From: Shewanella baltica | GTDB taxonomy: Bacteria > Pseudomonadota > Gammaproteobacteria > Enterobacterales > Shewanellaceae | Direction of reading: 5' to 3' | DNA length: 64,000 nucleotides | Assembly: GCF_900456975.1 (NCBI RefSeq) | Contig: NZ_UGYM01000002.1 | Coordinates: 5,146,001-5,210,000 of the forward strand | Shown: piece after piece, positions 1 through 9,975 of the stretch | How positions within the stretch are numbered: the first letter of the stretch is position 1 | Layout of the letters: each line of letters starts with the position of its first letter | Position numbers and translations under genes: made by a program | Notes under the pieces: model-generated | The model's database searches: none | What the model was told of the DNA's origin: nothing | The model's input: the letters and a program-made list of their open reading frames with translations, nothing else

Positions 1-650
1 GCGGCGGCTGTTTAGTGGATGAACAGTTAGCGGCAAACGGCATGGAAACCGTCAAGTTAGAAGGTTTACGGGTGACTCCGCCTGAGCAAATGCCGATTAT
101 TGCCGGCGCACTTGCAGGTACTTCGAACAAGATCCTCCAAGGCGCAGCGACTAAAGCTGGGATTGTGAGTGTGGGCATGAGCCTCGCCGATGGCAATACT
201 GTATCGGCAAAGATTAAAGATGAACGTTTAGGCCTAGTGGGTGAAGTGACACCAAAAGATGGCGCTTATCTTAAGTTTATCCTCGCCCAAGGTTGGATGC
301 CGATTTGTAGCTCTATCGCCATGATGGACGATGGCCAAATGCTTAACGTCAATGCTGACCAAGCTGCGACGGCCTTAGCCAAATTAGTGAGCGGCAAGTT
401 AGTGCTGCTGTCGGATGTGTCTGGTGTGCTCGATGGTAAAGGCCAGCTCATTCACAGTTTAAATGGCAAGCAGATAGCAGACCTTGTTAAACAAGGTGTG
501 ATCGAAAAGGGAATGAAGGTCAAAGTTGAAGCTGCGCTCGAAGTTGCACAGTGGATGGGGCAGGCGGTTCAAGTTGCCTCGTGGCGTGATGCAAGCCAAT
601 TAATCGCATTAGCAAAAGGTGAAGCCGTAGGAACACAAATCCAACCATAA
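1..650 (+). CDS. argB: N-acetylglutamate kinase, 5' end cut by the window
   Basis: Phosphorylates N-acetylglutamate with ATP, the second step of arginine biosynthesis, in the cytoplasm. The reading frame is open from base 3 and the residues GGCLVDEQLAANGMETVKLE continue straight from the edge, so the GTG at 15 is internal and the true start lies upstream of the window. Visible kinase-family features are the G-x-R-V-T-P segment, the GALAGTxNK segment, NVNADQAATALA and LLSDVSGVLDGKG. About 215 residues are present; the N-terminal nucleotide-binding glycine loop is outside. argF follows after 12 bases, consistent with an arg operon. Family assignment is firm. Confidence 0.96.
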   Translation, partial: GGCLVDEQLAANGMETVKLEGLRVTPPEQMPIIAGALAGTSNKILQGAATKAGIVSVGMSLADGNTVSAKIKDERLGLVGEVTPKDGAYLKFILAQGWMPICSSIAMMDDGQMLNVNADQAATALAKLVSGKLVLLSDVSGVLDGKGQLIHSLNGKQIADLVKQGVIEKGMKVKVEAALEVAQWMGQAVQVASWRDASQLIALAKGEAVGTQIQP

Positions 651-662
651 GTGGAGTAGGTT

Positions 663-1568
663 ATGAAGCATTTACTATCGATAAAAGAGTTAACCCAGCA
701 GCAGTTACTCGATCTGATTGCCTTGGCAAAAACGATCAAAGCCAATCCGGCAGAGTACCGCCATGCGCTGGATGGCAAGAGTGTGGTGATGTTGTTTGAA
801 AAGCCCTCGCTCAGAACACGCGTTAGCTTTGATATTGGTATTAATAAGCTCGGTGGCCACTGTTTATACCTAGACCAACAAAATGGTGCGCTAGGTCAAC
901 GGGAATCGGTTGCTGACTTTGCTGCTAACCTGTCTTGTTGGGCCGATGCGATTGTAGCGAGAACCTATTCGCACACCACCATAGAACAATTAGCCGAGTG
1001 TGGCACAGTGCCCGTGATTAATGCCTTGTCGGATCTTTATCATCCTTGCCAAGCATTAGCCGACTTTTTAACACTGGCCGAGCAGTTTAAGGATGTCAGC
1101 AAAGCCAAATTAGCTTATGTTGGTGATGGTAATAATGTCACTAACTCGCTGATGTACTGTGCGGCTATTCTCGGTGCTACCATGACAGTGATCTGCCCAG
1201 CGGGTCACTTTCCTGATGGCTACGTAGTGGCAGAAGTGCAAGAGCTTGCTAAGCGATATGGCGGTAAGCTGGTACTGACTTCAGATATCGATGCGATTGA
1301 AGGTCACGACGCTATTTATACCGATACTTGGATTTCAATGGGCGATCCAACGCCGCTGGCGGATATCAAAGCGAAGTTTGCACCATACCAAGTAAACAAA
1401 GCCTTGATGGCGAAAGCGGGCGCTAACTTCTTTATGCATTGTTTGCCCGCCCACCGTGGTGTAGAAGTAACAGATGAAGTGATGGACGGTGCAGGCTCCT
1501 TAATTCTGCAACAAGCCGAAAATCGGATGCATGCCCAAAATGCGGTACTGGTAACCTTATTTAGTTAA
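663..1568 (+). CDS. argF: Ornithine carbamoyltransferase
   Basis: Transfers a carbamoyl group to ornithine, giving citrulline; cytoplasmic, arginine pathway. The 301-residue length is normal. The carbamoyl-phosphate loop reads KPSLRTRVSF, near residue 47 (many OTCases have STRTR; SLRTR is an accepted variant), HPCQALADFLT provides the usual His-Pro-Cys-Gln segment, and the C-terminal HCLPAHRG motif with its catalytic Cys is intact. The ATG at 663 has a GGAG ribosome site about 8 bases upstream. It lies between argB and argG in the same direction. An aspartate carbamoyltransferase is unlikely because of HCLPAHRG. Confidence 0.96.
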   Translation: MKHLLSIKELTQQQLLDLIALAKTIKANPAEYRHALDGKSVVMLFEKPSLRTRVSFDIGINKLGGHCLYLDQQNGALGQRESVADFAANLSCWADAIVARTYSHTTIEQLAECGTVPVINALSDLYHPCQALADFLTLAEQFKDVSKAKLAYVGDGNNVTNSLMYCAAILGATMTVICPAGHFPDGYVVAEVQELAKRYGGKLVLTSDIDAIEGHDAIYTDTWISMGDPTPLADIKAKFAPYQVNKALMAKAGANFFMHCLPAHRGVEVTDEVMDGAGSLILQQAENRMHAQNAVLVTLFS

Positions 1569-1628
1569 ATTAACCCTGTTTAGCAGCCTGTTTTCTCCTA
1601 GGTGAGAAACGAGTCATAGGAATTTAAG

Positions 1629-2867
1629 ATGTCTATCGAGATAAAAAATACTGGCGTGAAAAAAGTGGTTTTAGCCTATTCAGGTGGTCTAGATACCTCG
1701 GCCATTATTCCTTGGTTAAAAGAAAACTACGATAACTGTGAAATCATCGCATTTTGCGCCGACGTCGGCCAAGGCGAAGAAGAGCTGGTTGGCTTGACTG
1801 AAAAAGCCTTAGCTTCGGGTGCGTCTGAGTGTCATATTGTCGATCTGAAAGAAGAATTCGTTAAAGAGTATATCTACCCAACGATTGCGAGCGGTGCGAT
1901 TTACGAAGGCACTTATTTACTCGGTACGTCAATGGCGCGTCCTATCATTGCCAAAGCACAGGTTGAAGTGGCCCGTAAAGTGGGCGCCGATGCTCTGTGC
2001 CACGGTTGTACCGGTAAAGGTAACGATCAAGTGCGTTTCGAAGGTTGTTTCGCTGCATTAGCGCCTGATTTAAAAGTGATTGCACCATGGCGTGAATGGA
2101 CCATGCAGAGCCGTGAAGATCTACTGGCCTATTTAGCCGAACGTGACATTAAGACGTCAGCGTCAGCGACTAAAATCTATAGCCGTGATGCCAATGCTTT
2201 CCATATTTCCCATGAAGGTGGTGAGTTAGAAGATCCATGGAACGAGCCAAGCAAAGGTGTGTGGACTCTGACAGCCGATCCTGAAGATGCACCGAACAAG
2301 CCTGAATATGTGTCGCTAGAAGTAGAACATGGCCGTATCACTAAAGTGAATGGTGAAGCCCTAACGCCTTATGCTGCGCTGATGACATTAAACGCGATTG
2401 CTGCGCCACACGGTGTGGGTCGTATCGACATCACGGAAAATCGTTTAGTGGGCATGAAGTCTCGTGGCTGTTACGAAACACCCGGCGGCACCGTGATGTT
2501 CGCAGCGCTGCGTGCGATTGAAGAACTTGTACTCGACAAAACCAGCCGTAACTGGCGTGAGCAAGTTGCCGCACAAATGGCGCATTTAGTGTATGACGGT
2601 CGTTGGTTCACGCCACTTTGTAAGTCACTGCTGGCAGCATCTGAGTCACTGGCAGAATCAGTTAACGGTGAAGTCGTGGTTAAACTCTACAAAGGTCAAG
2701 CGACGGCAGTGAAGAAACGTTCACCTAATAGCTTGTACTCTGAAGCGTTTGCCACCTTTGGTGAAGATCAAGTGTACGACCAAAAACATGCAGAAGGCTT
2801 TATCCGCCTGTACTCATTAGCGAGCCGCATCCGCGCACTCAACGCTAATGACGTTAAGTCTAAGTAA
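1629..2867 (+). CDS. argG: Argininosuccinate synthase
   Basis: Condenses citrulline and aspartate with ATP to argininosuccinate. The N-terminal ATP pyrophosphatase loop AYSGGLDTS is at residues 16-24, and [14 protein letters not shown], the central synthase signature, is intact. The 412 residues match the type-1 enzyme (about 400). The ATG at 1629 is preceded by AGGA about 8 bases upstream. The gap from argF is 60 bases; a strong intrinsic terminator follows the stop, so argH is probably read from its own promoter or by readthrough. Confidence 0.97.
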   Translation: MSIEIKNTGVKKVVLAYSGGLDTSAIIPWLKENYDNCEIIAFCADVGQGEEELVGLTEKALASGASECHIVDLKEEFVKEYIYPTIASGAIYEGTYLLGTSMARPIIAKAQVEVARKVGADALCHGCTGKGNDQVRFEGCFAALAPDLKVIAPWREWTMQSREDLLAYLAERDIKTSASATKIYSRDANAFHISHEGGELEDPWNEPSKGVWTLTADPEDAPNKPEYVSLEVEHGRITKVNGEALTPYAALMTLNAIAAPHGVGRIDITENRLVGMKSRGCYETPGGTVMFAALRAIEELVLDKTSRNWREQVAAQMAHLVYDGRWFTPLCKSLLAASESLAESVNGEVVVKLYKGQATAVKKRSPNSLYSEAFATFGEDQVYDQKHAEGFIRLYSLASRIRALNANDVKSK

Positions 2868-2877
2868 TAGGTCGTTT

Positions 2878-2903
2878 AAAAGGGCGCCTAGCGCCCTTTT
2901 TTG
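2878..2903 (+). terminator. Rho-independent terminator after argG
   Basis: Perfect 7-bp stem AGGGCGC / GCGCCCT (2881-2897) with a 3-base loop followed by a run of T. It ends the argBFG transcript and partly insulates argH. Confidence 0.9.
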
Positions 2904-2976
2904 TTTCTAGGTTTTGATCAAGTTTTTTGATTCAGATGAGTCGATTTCAAATCAGCAGTGAGTAAGGGGAGTTAGC

Positions 2977-4344
2977 ATGGCTTTATGGGGTGGAAGATTT
3001 CAGGGCGAAACGAGCGCGCTATTCAAATTATTCAACGATTCGCTACCCGTGGATTATCGCCTGTTCGAACAGGATGTGATCGGCTCTATCGCATGGGCTG
3101 ATGCGATCGCCAGCGTGGGAATTATCTCGGCAACTGAATGCCGCGACTTGAAAAAAGCACTCAATGATTTGCTAGTGGAAGTGAATGGCGATCCAGCGAT
3201 TATTCTCGCGTCGGGCGCTGAAGATATCCACAGTTTCGTCGAGTCGGCCTTGATTGCCAAAGTAGGCGATCTCGGTAAAAAATTGCACACTGGCCGTAGC
3301 CGTAACGATCAAGTCGCCACCGATTTAAAGCTTTGGTGTCAATCCGAAGGGGCTGCACTACTCGCGCGCCTTCACAGCTTACATGCTGAATTACTGGCGT
3401 TGGCTGAACGTGAGTTTGATGCGGTAATGCCAGGTTACACTCACTTGCAGCGCGCCCAACCTGTGACATTTGGTCACTGGTGTTTAGCTTATGTGGAAAT
3501 GTATGAGCGTGATATCAGCCGTTTAGCCGATGCGTTAACCCGCGCTAACACCTGTCCATTAGGTTCGGGTGCCCTTGCTGGCACAGCCTATAAAATGGAT
3601 CGACATGCACTGGCTGCCGCGCTGAATTTTGCCGCACCGACGCTCAATAGTTTAGACAGTGTGTCAGATAGAGATCACGTAGTAGAGCTTTGTTCTACTG
3701 CATCGATCAGCATGATGCATTTAAGCCGTATGGCCGAAGATTTGATTTTCTTTAACTCGGGCGAAGCCAACTTTATCTCTCTGAGTGATGAAGTGACCTC
3801 GGGTTCATCCCTGATGCCACAGAAGAAAAATCCTGATGCATTAGAGCTTATCCGTGGTAAAACGGGTCGGGTTTATGGCAGTTTAGTGGGTATTCTCACC
3901 ACCATGAAAGCACTGCCTTTGGCGTACAACAAAGATATGCAGGAAGATAAAGAAGGCCTGTTTGACGTAGTTGATAGCTGGGCAATTTGCCTCGATATGG
4001 CGGCGTTAGTGTTATCGGGTCTGAAAGTTAATCGTCCTAATGCGCTGTTAGCTGCGCAGCAAGGTTATGCCAACTCTACTGAGTTAGCTGATTATCTAGT
4101 TTCTAAGGGTATGCCTTTCCGTGAGGCGCACCACGTTGTGGGTGAAGTGGTGGTTGCCGCGATAGCGAAGCAAATTCCGCTGGAGGATTTTTCCTTGGCT
4201 GAGTTAAAAACCTTTGCCGCTATTATTGAAGATGACGTTTATCCTAACCTCACAATTGAAGCCTGTTTAGCGAAACGCGACGTGCTTGGTGGGACTGCTC
4301 TGCCGCAAATTCAGCAGGCGATCGCGGCTAAGAAAGCCCGCTAA
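2977..4344 (+). CDS. argH: Argininosuccinate lyase
   Basis: Cleaves argininosuccinate to arginine and fumarate, the last arginine step. It belongs to the fumarase/aspartase superfamily: the signature [12 protein letters not shown] is at about residues 275-286 and holds the mobile catalytic serine loop; [12 protein letters not shown] and [16 protein letters not shown] supply the other two conserved regions. The 455 residues are normal for the bacterial enzyme. Start ATG 2977 has a GGGGAG ribosome site about 9 bases upstream. This copy is argH alone, without the argA-type acetyltransferase fusion seen in some marine gammaproteobacteria. Confidence 0.97.
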   Translation: MALWGGRFQGETSALFKLFNDSLPVDYRLFEQDVIGSIAWADAIASVGIISATECRDLKKALNDLLVEVNGDPAIILASGAEDIHSFVESALIAKVGDLGKKLHTGRSRNDQVATDLKLWCQSEGAALLARLHSLHAELLALAEREFDAVMPGYTHLQRAQPVTFGHWCLAYVEMYERDISRLADALTRANTCPLGSGALAGTAYKMDRHALAAALNFAAPTLNSLDSVSDRDHVVELCSTASISMMHLSRMAEDLIFFNSGEANFISLSDEVTSGSSLMPQKKNPDALELIRGKTGRVYGSLVGILTTMKALPLAYNKDMQEDKEGLFDVVDSWAICLDMAALVLSGLKVNRPNALLAAQQGYANSTELADYLVSKGMPFREAHHVVGEVVVAAIAKQIPLEDFSLAELKTFAAIIEDDVYPNLTIEACLAKRDVLGGTALPQIQQAIAAKKAR

Positions 4345-4370
4345 GGCAAGTTGTTCAAATCAACAAGCCA

Positions 4371-4404
4371 ATAAAAAACGCGACTTTAAGTCGCGTTTTT
4401 TATT
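4371..4404. terminator. Bidirectional terminator between argH and mrcA
   Basis: Stem ACGCGAC / GTCGCGT with five-base loop, flanked by A-run on the left and T-run on the right, so it works for argH rightward and mrcA leftward. Confidence 0.9.
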
Positions 4405-4444
4405 GGGTCATTATCCGTATGGGCAATGACTTTCTATGAGTCGT

Positions 4445-6982
4445 TTATTGGAATAGATCGTCAGTTGGCGCATCGATGAAGATGTTGTTCTCATCCTGAG
4501 TTTCGCTGATGTATTCCTTCGGCTCAGTGCCCGAGATGAAGTATTCGAACGCACTGGTATAGTCGGTTTTACGCGTGAGTTTACCCGTCGCTAAATCGAT
4601 TCGTACCGAGACAATACCTTCTGGTGGAATCGATGTGGTTTCAGGTGTGCCTTGTAAGACACTGTTCATAAACTCGTTCCAACCCGGACCTGCCGTTTTC
4701 GCGCCAGCTTCGGCGCCGGTGATCTGATCTTTTTCACCATTGGCATTCCATGCGGTTCTGCCCAGTTGTCGACCGTGATCGTCGAAGCCAACCCAGAACG
4801 TACTGGTGAGCACAGGGCTAAATCCACTGAACCAAGTATCGCGAGATTCGTTGGTTGTACCTGTTTTACCCGCAATATCATGGCGTTTAATCAATCTTGC
4901 AGCACGCCAAGCCGTACCTTGCCAGCCAGTGCCGTGACTCCAATCACCTCCACCCCAGATCACGCTCTTTAACGCCTCGGTGATGAGGAATGCAGTTTGC
5001 TCTGAAATGATCTGTGGTGCAAAGCGACCCGTTTGCTCGAAACACTGGGCAACAGGTGCACTCGGTTCAGTACTAGAGTCTCCAGTTACACTGAACGCCA
5101 TAGGATCGCTCGGTGTAATTGGTTGGCTAAGACTTTGGCTAGGCTTACAGGCCAATGTTGGATTCGCTTTTTCAATCACATTACCGTAGGCATCTTCGAC
5201 GCGATCGATGTAGAAAGGTTCGAGTAAGAAACCGCCGTTAGCAAACACGTTAAATGCCGTGACCACTTGTAATGGCGTTACTGAAGACGAACCTAATGCA
5301 ATCGACTCGTTACGCGGTAGGTCATTAGGGTCGAAACCAAATTTTATCAATTCAGCAATGGTGGCATCGAGTCCGACATGGCGCATTGCACGCACAGACA
5401 TCACGTTGATTGATTGCGCTAAGCCCACACGTAAACGGGTTGGGCCGCCATAGATATCAGGCGAGTTTTTAGGGCGCCATGCGGTGCCTTGGCTGATATC
5501 GGGTTTATTGATCGGTGCATTGTTGATGAGGGTCGCTAAGGTAAAGCCTTTCTCTAATGCGCCAGCATAGATGAAAGGTTTGATGTTCGAACCTAATTGG
5601 CGTTTTGCTTGAGTGACGCGGTTGTATTGGCTTTGGCTAAAGCTATATCCGCCGACTAAAGAACGAATCGCACCATTTTGTGGGTCGAGTGACACAGTCG
5701 CGCTGGCAACTTCTGGTACTTGCGATAACTGCAAATATTGGCCGTTATCACGGATCCAAATACGCTCACCAACCTTGAGCATGTCAGAAGCTGACTTAGG
5801 TACACTGCCTTGACGTTTATCGGTAATAAATTTACGCGCCCACTTCAAACCATCCCAAGTAATGACTTTAGTCTCGCCCTTGGCGGTCATGACACTGGCT
5901 TGTTGATCTGCCACGCTGATGACTGCTGCGGGTTGCAGTTCTTGAATTGAAGCCACCTTGGCCAGTTCAGCCTTGATTTGAGCTTGATCTGGTTTTTCAT
6001 CTGTCCACAGAACGGCGGCAGGACCACGGTAGCCATGACGCTCATCATAGGCATAAACGTTATTACGTAATGCTTGCTGAGCTTTCAGCTGTATATCCGA
6101 TGAAATGGTTGTGTAGACGTTGTAGCCATTGGTATAAGCTTCTTCTTCTCCGTACTTTTGCACCATATAATCTCGTGCCATTTCAGAAATATACGGCGCA
6201 TAGAGATCAATTTCGGCGCCGTGGTATTTAGCGACCAGCGGTTCTTGTAGTGCGGCTTGGTATTCGGCTTGGCTGATGTAACCTACTTCATTCATCCGCA
6301 TGAGGACGACATTACGGCGAGCGACGGCACGAGAAGGTGAGGTCACAGGGTTGAGTGTCGAAGGCGCTTTGGGTAAGCCCGCGATCATACTCATTTCTGA
6401 GAGTGTAAGGTCTTTAACATCTTTACCGAAATAAACTTGTGCAGCGGCACCAACACCATAGGCGCGTTGGCCTAAGTAAATGCGGTTCACATAGAGTTCT
6501 AAAATCTCGTCTTTGGTGAGTAATTCTTCAATGTGATAGGAGATAAAAATCTCCTTCACTTTACGAATAATGGTTTTATCGCGGGTTAAGAAGAAGTTAC
6601 GCGCAACCTGCATGGTAATGGTACTGGCACCTTGCTTTTTCTCACCTGTGGTCAACATCACTAATGCGGCGCGAAGTACACCTACAGGATCTATACCACC
6701 ATGCTCGTAAAAACGCGCATCTTCAGTTGCGATAAACGCTTGAAGTAGGGGTTTTGGCACTTCGTCTAACTTCAATGGAATGCGACGTTTCTCACCAAAT
6801 TGTGAAATAAGTTTGCCGTCACTGCTGTAGATGCGTAAAGGTGTTTGAAGTTGCACATTTTTTAGTGTTGAAACATCCGGCAAATCCGGCAAAACATAAA
6901 AGTATGCTGCCACAATGGCGCCTACTCCCAAAAGGGCTAGACTGAATAGTGCTATAACAATACGTTTTAACCACTTCACCAA
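4445..6982 (-). CDS. mrcA: Penicillin-binding protein 1A (class A, bifunctional)
   Basis: Polymerises glycan strands and cross-links peptides in the periplasm. A single N-terminal membrane anchor lies at residues 8-30. The GT51 glycosyltransferase domain shows EDARFYEHGG at 87-96, with catalytic Glu87, and QGASTITMQ at 117-125. The transpeptidase has SNIK (Ser465), SIN (524-526) and KTGT (706-709). An OB-like insert sits between the domains as in E. coli PBP1A, and the length of 845 residues fits. It is divergent from pilM. Its outer-membrane activator LpoA is encoded at 23.4-25.3 kb. In E. coli the pair mrcA and hofM/pilM is also divergent. Confidence 0.96.
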   Translation of the reverse strand: MVKWLKRIVIALFSLALLGVGAIVAAYFYVLPDLPDVSTLKNVQLQTPLRIYSSDGKLISQFGEKRRIPLKLDEVPKPLLQAFIATEDARFYEHGGIDPVGVLRAALVMLTTGEKKQGASTITMQVARNFFLTRDKTIIRKVKEIFISYHIEELLTKDEILELYVNRIYLGQRAYGVGAAAQVYFGKDVKDLTLSEMSMIAGLPKAPSTLNPVTSPSRAVARRNVVLMRMNEVGYISQAEYQAALQEPLVAKYHGAEIDLYAPYISEMARDYMVQKYGEEEAYTNGYNVYTTISSDIQLKAQQALRNNVYAYDERHGYRGPAAVLWTDEKPDQAQIKAELAKVASIQELQPAAVISVADQQASVMTAKGETKVITWDGLKWARKFITDKRQGSVPKSASDMLKVGERIWIRDNGQYLQLSQVPEVASATVSLDPQNGAIRSLVGGYSFSQSQYNRVTQAKRQLGSNIKPFIYAGALEKGFTLATLINNAPINKPDISQGTAWRPKNSPDIYGGPTRLRVGLAQSINVMSVRAMRHVGLDATIAELIKFGFDPNDLPRNESIALGSSSVTPLQVVTAFNVFANGGFLLEPFYIDRVEDAYGNVIEKANPTLACKPSQSLSQPITPSDPMAFSVTGDSSTEPSAPVAQCFEQTGRFAPQIISEQTAFLITEALKSVIWGGGDWSHGTGWQGTAWRAARLIKRHDIAGKTGTTNESRDTWFSGFSPVLTSTFWVGFDDHGRQLGRTAWNANGEKDQITGAEAGAKTAGPGWNEFMNSVLQGTPETTSIPPEGIVSVRIDLATGKLTRKTDYTSAFEYFISGTEPKEYISETQDENNIFIDAPTDDLFQ

Positions 6983-7161
6983 AATTTATCCTAATGTTCC
7001 GTTAAGTGCGACAGTATATAAGGCGTACACCTCTTGGTGAAGTAAAAACGTGAGAAGCTTAAAATAGCGTTTGTAAAATGATGAAACATTCGATACAAGT
7101 AAGTATAACAAGTTGATTTTGTGCTAATCTCTTTTACTGAAATATAAATAAAAAAGTGACA

Positions 7162-8247
7162 ATGGATATGCTTTCAAATTTATGGAAGCGTCAGGCTCCG
7201 CAGATGGTGGGAATTGACATAGGTTCCCATGAAGTTAAGGCCATTTTGTTGAGCAAGACTGCTGATGGATACAAGATATTGAGTCATGCGGCGGTACCCA
7301 TTAAAAAGGGGGCCGTTAACGATCATGATATTCGTGATGCAGATGCCGTTGTCGAATGCCTTAGGCAAATAAAACGCAATTTACCTAAATCGGTTAAATA
7401 TGCGGCGGTTTGTGTTTCAGGCTCTGCTGTGATGACCAAAGTGATCTACATGGATGCTTCGCTGAGCGAGGAAGAAATGGAGGCGCAGATAGAAATTGAA
7501 GCCGACAACCTTATTCCGTATTCACTCGATGAAGTCAGCATAGATTTTGAAACCCTCAGCGTAAATAGTACAGATCCAACCAAGGTAGATGTGTTGTTGA
7601 GCGCATGCCGTACTGACAACATTGATGTCAGAGTTGATGCGCTCGATAGCGTAGAGCTTGAGGCCAAAGTTGTTGATGTCGAGGGTTATGCTTTAGGCCG
7701 CGCCGCCGAATTGATTCTGGCACAACTACCCGAAGGGGCGAAACATAAGGCCGTCGCTATGGTTGATATCGGCGCGAATATGACCACTTTCTCTGTAGTT
7801 GAAGCGGGTGAGACGACTTTTATTCGCGAGCAAGCCTTCGGTGGTGAGCAATTTACTCAGTCAATTTTATCTTTCTATGGCATGTCCTACGATCAAGCTG
7901 AGAAAGCAAAAGTTGAAGGCGACCTACCACGAAATTATATGTTTGAAGTCTTGTCACCTTTCCAAACTCAGCTATTACAACAAATAAAACGTACGCTACA
8001 AATCTATTGTACTTCGAGCGGTAAAGATAAAGTCGACTATCTCGTATTATGTGGTGGGACATCTAAATTAGAAGGTATGGTTAATTTACTGACGAATGAA
8101 TTGGGTGTTCACACTATCATCGCTGATCCTTTTCAAGGGTGTTTGCATGCCGATGAGTCGGTTAAAAGTGCGCTGCAACCCACAATCAGCAAATATATGG
8201 TTGCTTGTGGCTTAGCATTGAGGAGTTACGGTCAATGGCGAACATAA
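7162..8247 (+). CDS. pilM: Type IV pilus inner-membrane platform protein PilM
   Basis: Cytoplasmic actin-like ATPase that binds the N-terminus of PilN and helps align the type IV pilus machine. The protein has the actin/FtsA-type phosphate loop GIDIGSHEVKAI near its start and a second loop MVDIGANMTTFSVV; SHS2 insert between. I chose ATG 7162 (361 residues); an upstream in-frame GTG at 7156 would add two residues, and neither has a strong ribosome site. First gene of pilMNOPQ; it overlaps pilN by 13 bases. Confidence 0.94.
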   Translation: MDMLSNLWKRQAPQMVGIDIGSHEVKAILLSKTADGYKILSHAAVPIKKGAVNDHDIRDADAVVECLRQIKRNLPKSVKYAAVCVSGSAVMTKVIYMDASLSEEEMEAQIEIEADNLIPYSLDEVSIDFETLSVNSTDPTKVDVLLSACRTDNIDVRVDALDSVELEAKVVDVEGYALGRAAELILAQLPEGAKHKAVAMVDIGANMTTFSVVEAGETTFIREQAFGGEQFTQSILSFYGMSYDQAEKAKVEGDLPRNYMFEVLSPFQTQLLQQIKRTLQIYCTSSGKDKVDYLVLCGGTSKLEGMVNLLTNELGVHTIIADPFQGCLHADESVKSALQPTISKYMVACGLALRSYGQWRT

Positions 8248-8819
8248 ACCTACTCCCTTGGCGAGAAGAGGCGAGAGAAAAACAAAAGCGCGATTATATT
8301 GGTATTTTAGCTGCGGTATTTTTAGCGTCGGCGATTTTAGTCTATGTGGCAGTATCTCTATTGGACGTTATGACTGATGAGCAGAAAGCGCGTAATAGTT
8401 ATTTGCAATCGGAAATTAGCCTGCTCGAAACACAAATTTCTGAGATTAAGAAAATTACCGAGCGTAAGAAAGACATTGAGCGTCGCACCGAAATTATTCT
8501 GAATTTACAACAATCCCGTAATTTACCTACTCATGTGTTAGATGAGCTAGTGCGAATAGTGCCCCCTGGAATATACCTTTCTAGCTTAGAGAAAAAGGGC
8601 AGTTTGTTACTGATAGAAGGGCGTAGCGAATCAAATAATAACGTTGCTAATATGATGCGTAAGGTAAAAACCTCTGAATGGCTAACCGATCCGAATATGC
8701 AATCGATCGTGACCCAAAATGAAGAATTACGGCAATTACAGCGATTCAGTTTAAGAGTCACGATTAAAGGCGCGAATGTAGGTGAGCCTGAGAAAATGAC
8801 AAAAGGAGCGAGTAAATGA
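8235..8819 (+). CDS. pilN: Type IV pilus assembly protein PilN
   Basis: Bitopic inner-membrane protein that bridges PilM and PilO. It begins MANINLLPWREE; the INLLPWR segment is the known PilM-binding motif of the family. A membrane helix is at about residues 22-42, then a coiled coil (about 50-85) and a periplasmic ferredoxin-like domain. The start ATG 8235 lies inside the pilM end and has GAGGAG at 8219-8224, which points to translational coupling. Length 194 residues is typical. It overlaps pilO by the ATGA arrangement. Confidence 0.94.
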   Translation: MANINLLPWREEAREKQKRDYIGILAAVFLASAILVYVAVSLLDVMTDEQKARNSYLQSEISLLETQISEIKKITERKKDIERRTEIILNLQQSRNLPTHVLDELVRIVPPGIYLSSLEKKGSLLLIEGRSESNNNVANMMRKVKTSEWLTDPNMQSIVTQNEELRQLQRFSLRVTIKGANVGEPEKMTKGASK

Positions 8820-9439
8820 AACTCGATCTAAGTCAGTTTAATGATATCGACTTTGAAAATATTGGTGGTTGGCCTAACCAAGTTAAAAGTTTTTTCGCGA
8901 TCCTATTAGCACTTTGTGTTTTTGCTGCGGGTTATTTCTTAGTCGTTTCAGATTCGGTTGATACTTATACCGCAGAGCAAGATAGGGAATTACAACTCAG
9001 AGATGACTTTAAGAATAAGTATCAACTTGCCGCAAATTTAAAACTCTATCGTGAGCAGCTAGCAACGATGGAAGTGCAATTCGCCGAGTTACTGAAGATG
9101 CTACCCTCTGAGAATGAAATGCCTGGTTTGCTAGACGATTTAACCTTCGTCGCGACTGATGCAGGACTTCGAATAAAGAGCTTAGATTGGGAGCCGGAAA
9201 TTCAGCGGGATTTCTATATTGAGTTTCCCATCAAAATGTCCGTGACGGGCGATTATCATCAGCTAGGTAATATGGTGAGTGGCGTAGCAAAACTGCCACG
9301 TATTGTCAGCCTTCATGATTTTACCATTAAGCGCGATGATGCTGGCAACTTAGCAATGGACATTTTAGCCAAGACCTATCGCTTTAAAGAGGGGGCTGAA
9401 TTACCGCCTGAAAAGCCTGCTAAGAAGGGGAAGAAATAA
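8816..9439 (+). CDS. pilO: Type IV pilus assembly protein PilO
   Basis: Bitopic inner-membrane partner of PilN in the pilus alignment subcomplex. A short cytoplasmic N-terminus (about 25 residues) precedes a membrane helix at 26-46, a coiled coil around 55-90, and the periplasmic domain; the C-terminus is lysine-rich. The 207-residue length matches. Start is within ATGA shared with the pilN stop; the stop shares one base with pilP. Confidence 0.94.
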   Translation: MKLDLSQFNDIDFENIGGWPNQVKSFFAILLALCVFAAGYFLVVSDSVDTYTAEQDRELQLRDDFKNKYQLAANLKLYREQLATMEVQFAELLKMLPSENEMPGLLDDLTFVATDAGLRIKSLDWEPEIQRDFYIEFPIKMSVTGDYHQLGNMVSGVAKLPRIVSLHDFTIKRDDAGNLAMDILAKTYRFKEGAELPPEKPAKKGKK

Positions 9440-9954
9440 TGAAATTCTTACCTCTAGTGGTTATGTGTATTTTTTTAACGGGTTGCGTTGGCGATCGCAG
9501 TGATTTAGAGCTATTTGTTACTACAACCAAAGCGCAACATGTTGCTCATATCCCGCCCTTGAAAGAGCCGCCGAGATTTGAGCACTTCGCCTATCAAGCT
9601 GAGTTAATGCGTAGCCCTTTTGTACCTCCTTCGCGTGAATTAACGGAAGAGGTTGTCGATACCAGCAAGGATTGTTTACAACCGGATTTAAAGCGTCGAA
9701 AAGGGCGGTTAGAAACTTATCCTTTAGATAATTTAAAAATGCGCGGCACCTTAAGTGAAGCTGATACGACTTGGGCATTAGTTGAAACAAATGACGGCAG
9801 TGTGTATCGGATGGGAGCTGGTGAGTATTTAGGTCTGTTTAATGGACGCATTTCTAAAGTTACTTCACAAAATGTCGAAGTAGTAGAATTAATTCCAGAT
9901 GGTTCTGGTTGTTGGTCCGAAAGGACAAGCAATTTAGAACTTTCTGGAGAATAA
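9439..9954 (+). CDS. pilP: Type IV pilus lipoprotein PilP
   Basis: Lipoprotein that links PilNO in the inner membrane to the secretin PilQ. The signal peptide ends with lipobox LTGC, putting the lipidated Cys at 16. The C-terminal part, with MRGTLSEADTTWALVETNDGSVYRMGAGEYLG, is the beta-sandwich PilP domain. Length 171 residues is normal. Start overlaps the pilO stop by one base; pilQ follows after 21 bases. Confidence 0.95.
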   Translation: MKFLPLVVMCIFLTGCVGDRSDLELFVTTTKAQHVAHIPPLKEPPRFEHFAYQAELMRSPFVPPSRELTEEVVDTSKDCLQPDLKRRKGRLETYPLDNLKMRGTLSEADTTWALVETNDGSVYRMGAGEYLGLFNGRISKVTSQNVEVVELIPDGSGCWSERTSNLELSGE

Positions 9955-9975
9955 CGAGCGAAGGATGAGGGAATA

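Noticed and set aside
1590..1605. Short inverted repeat TTCTC/GAGAA between argF and argG
   Set aside because: Only five bp; too weak for a terminator or operator claim.
3200..3469. Minus-strand ORFs inside argH
   Set aside because: Shadow of a conserved gene.
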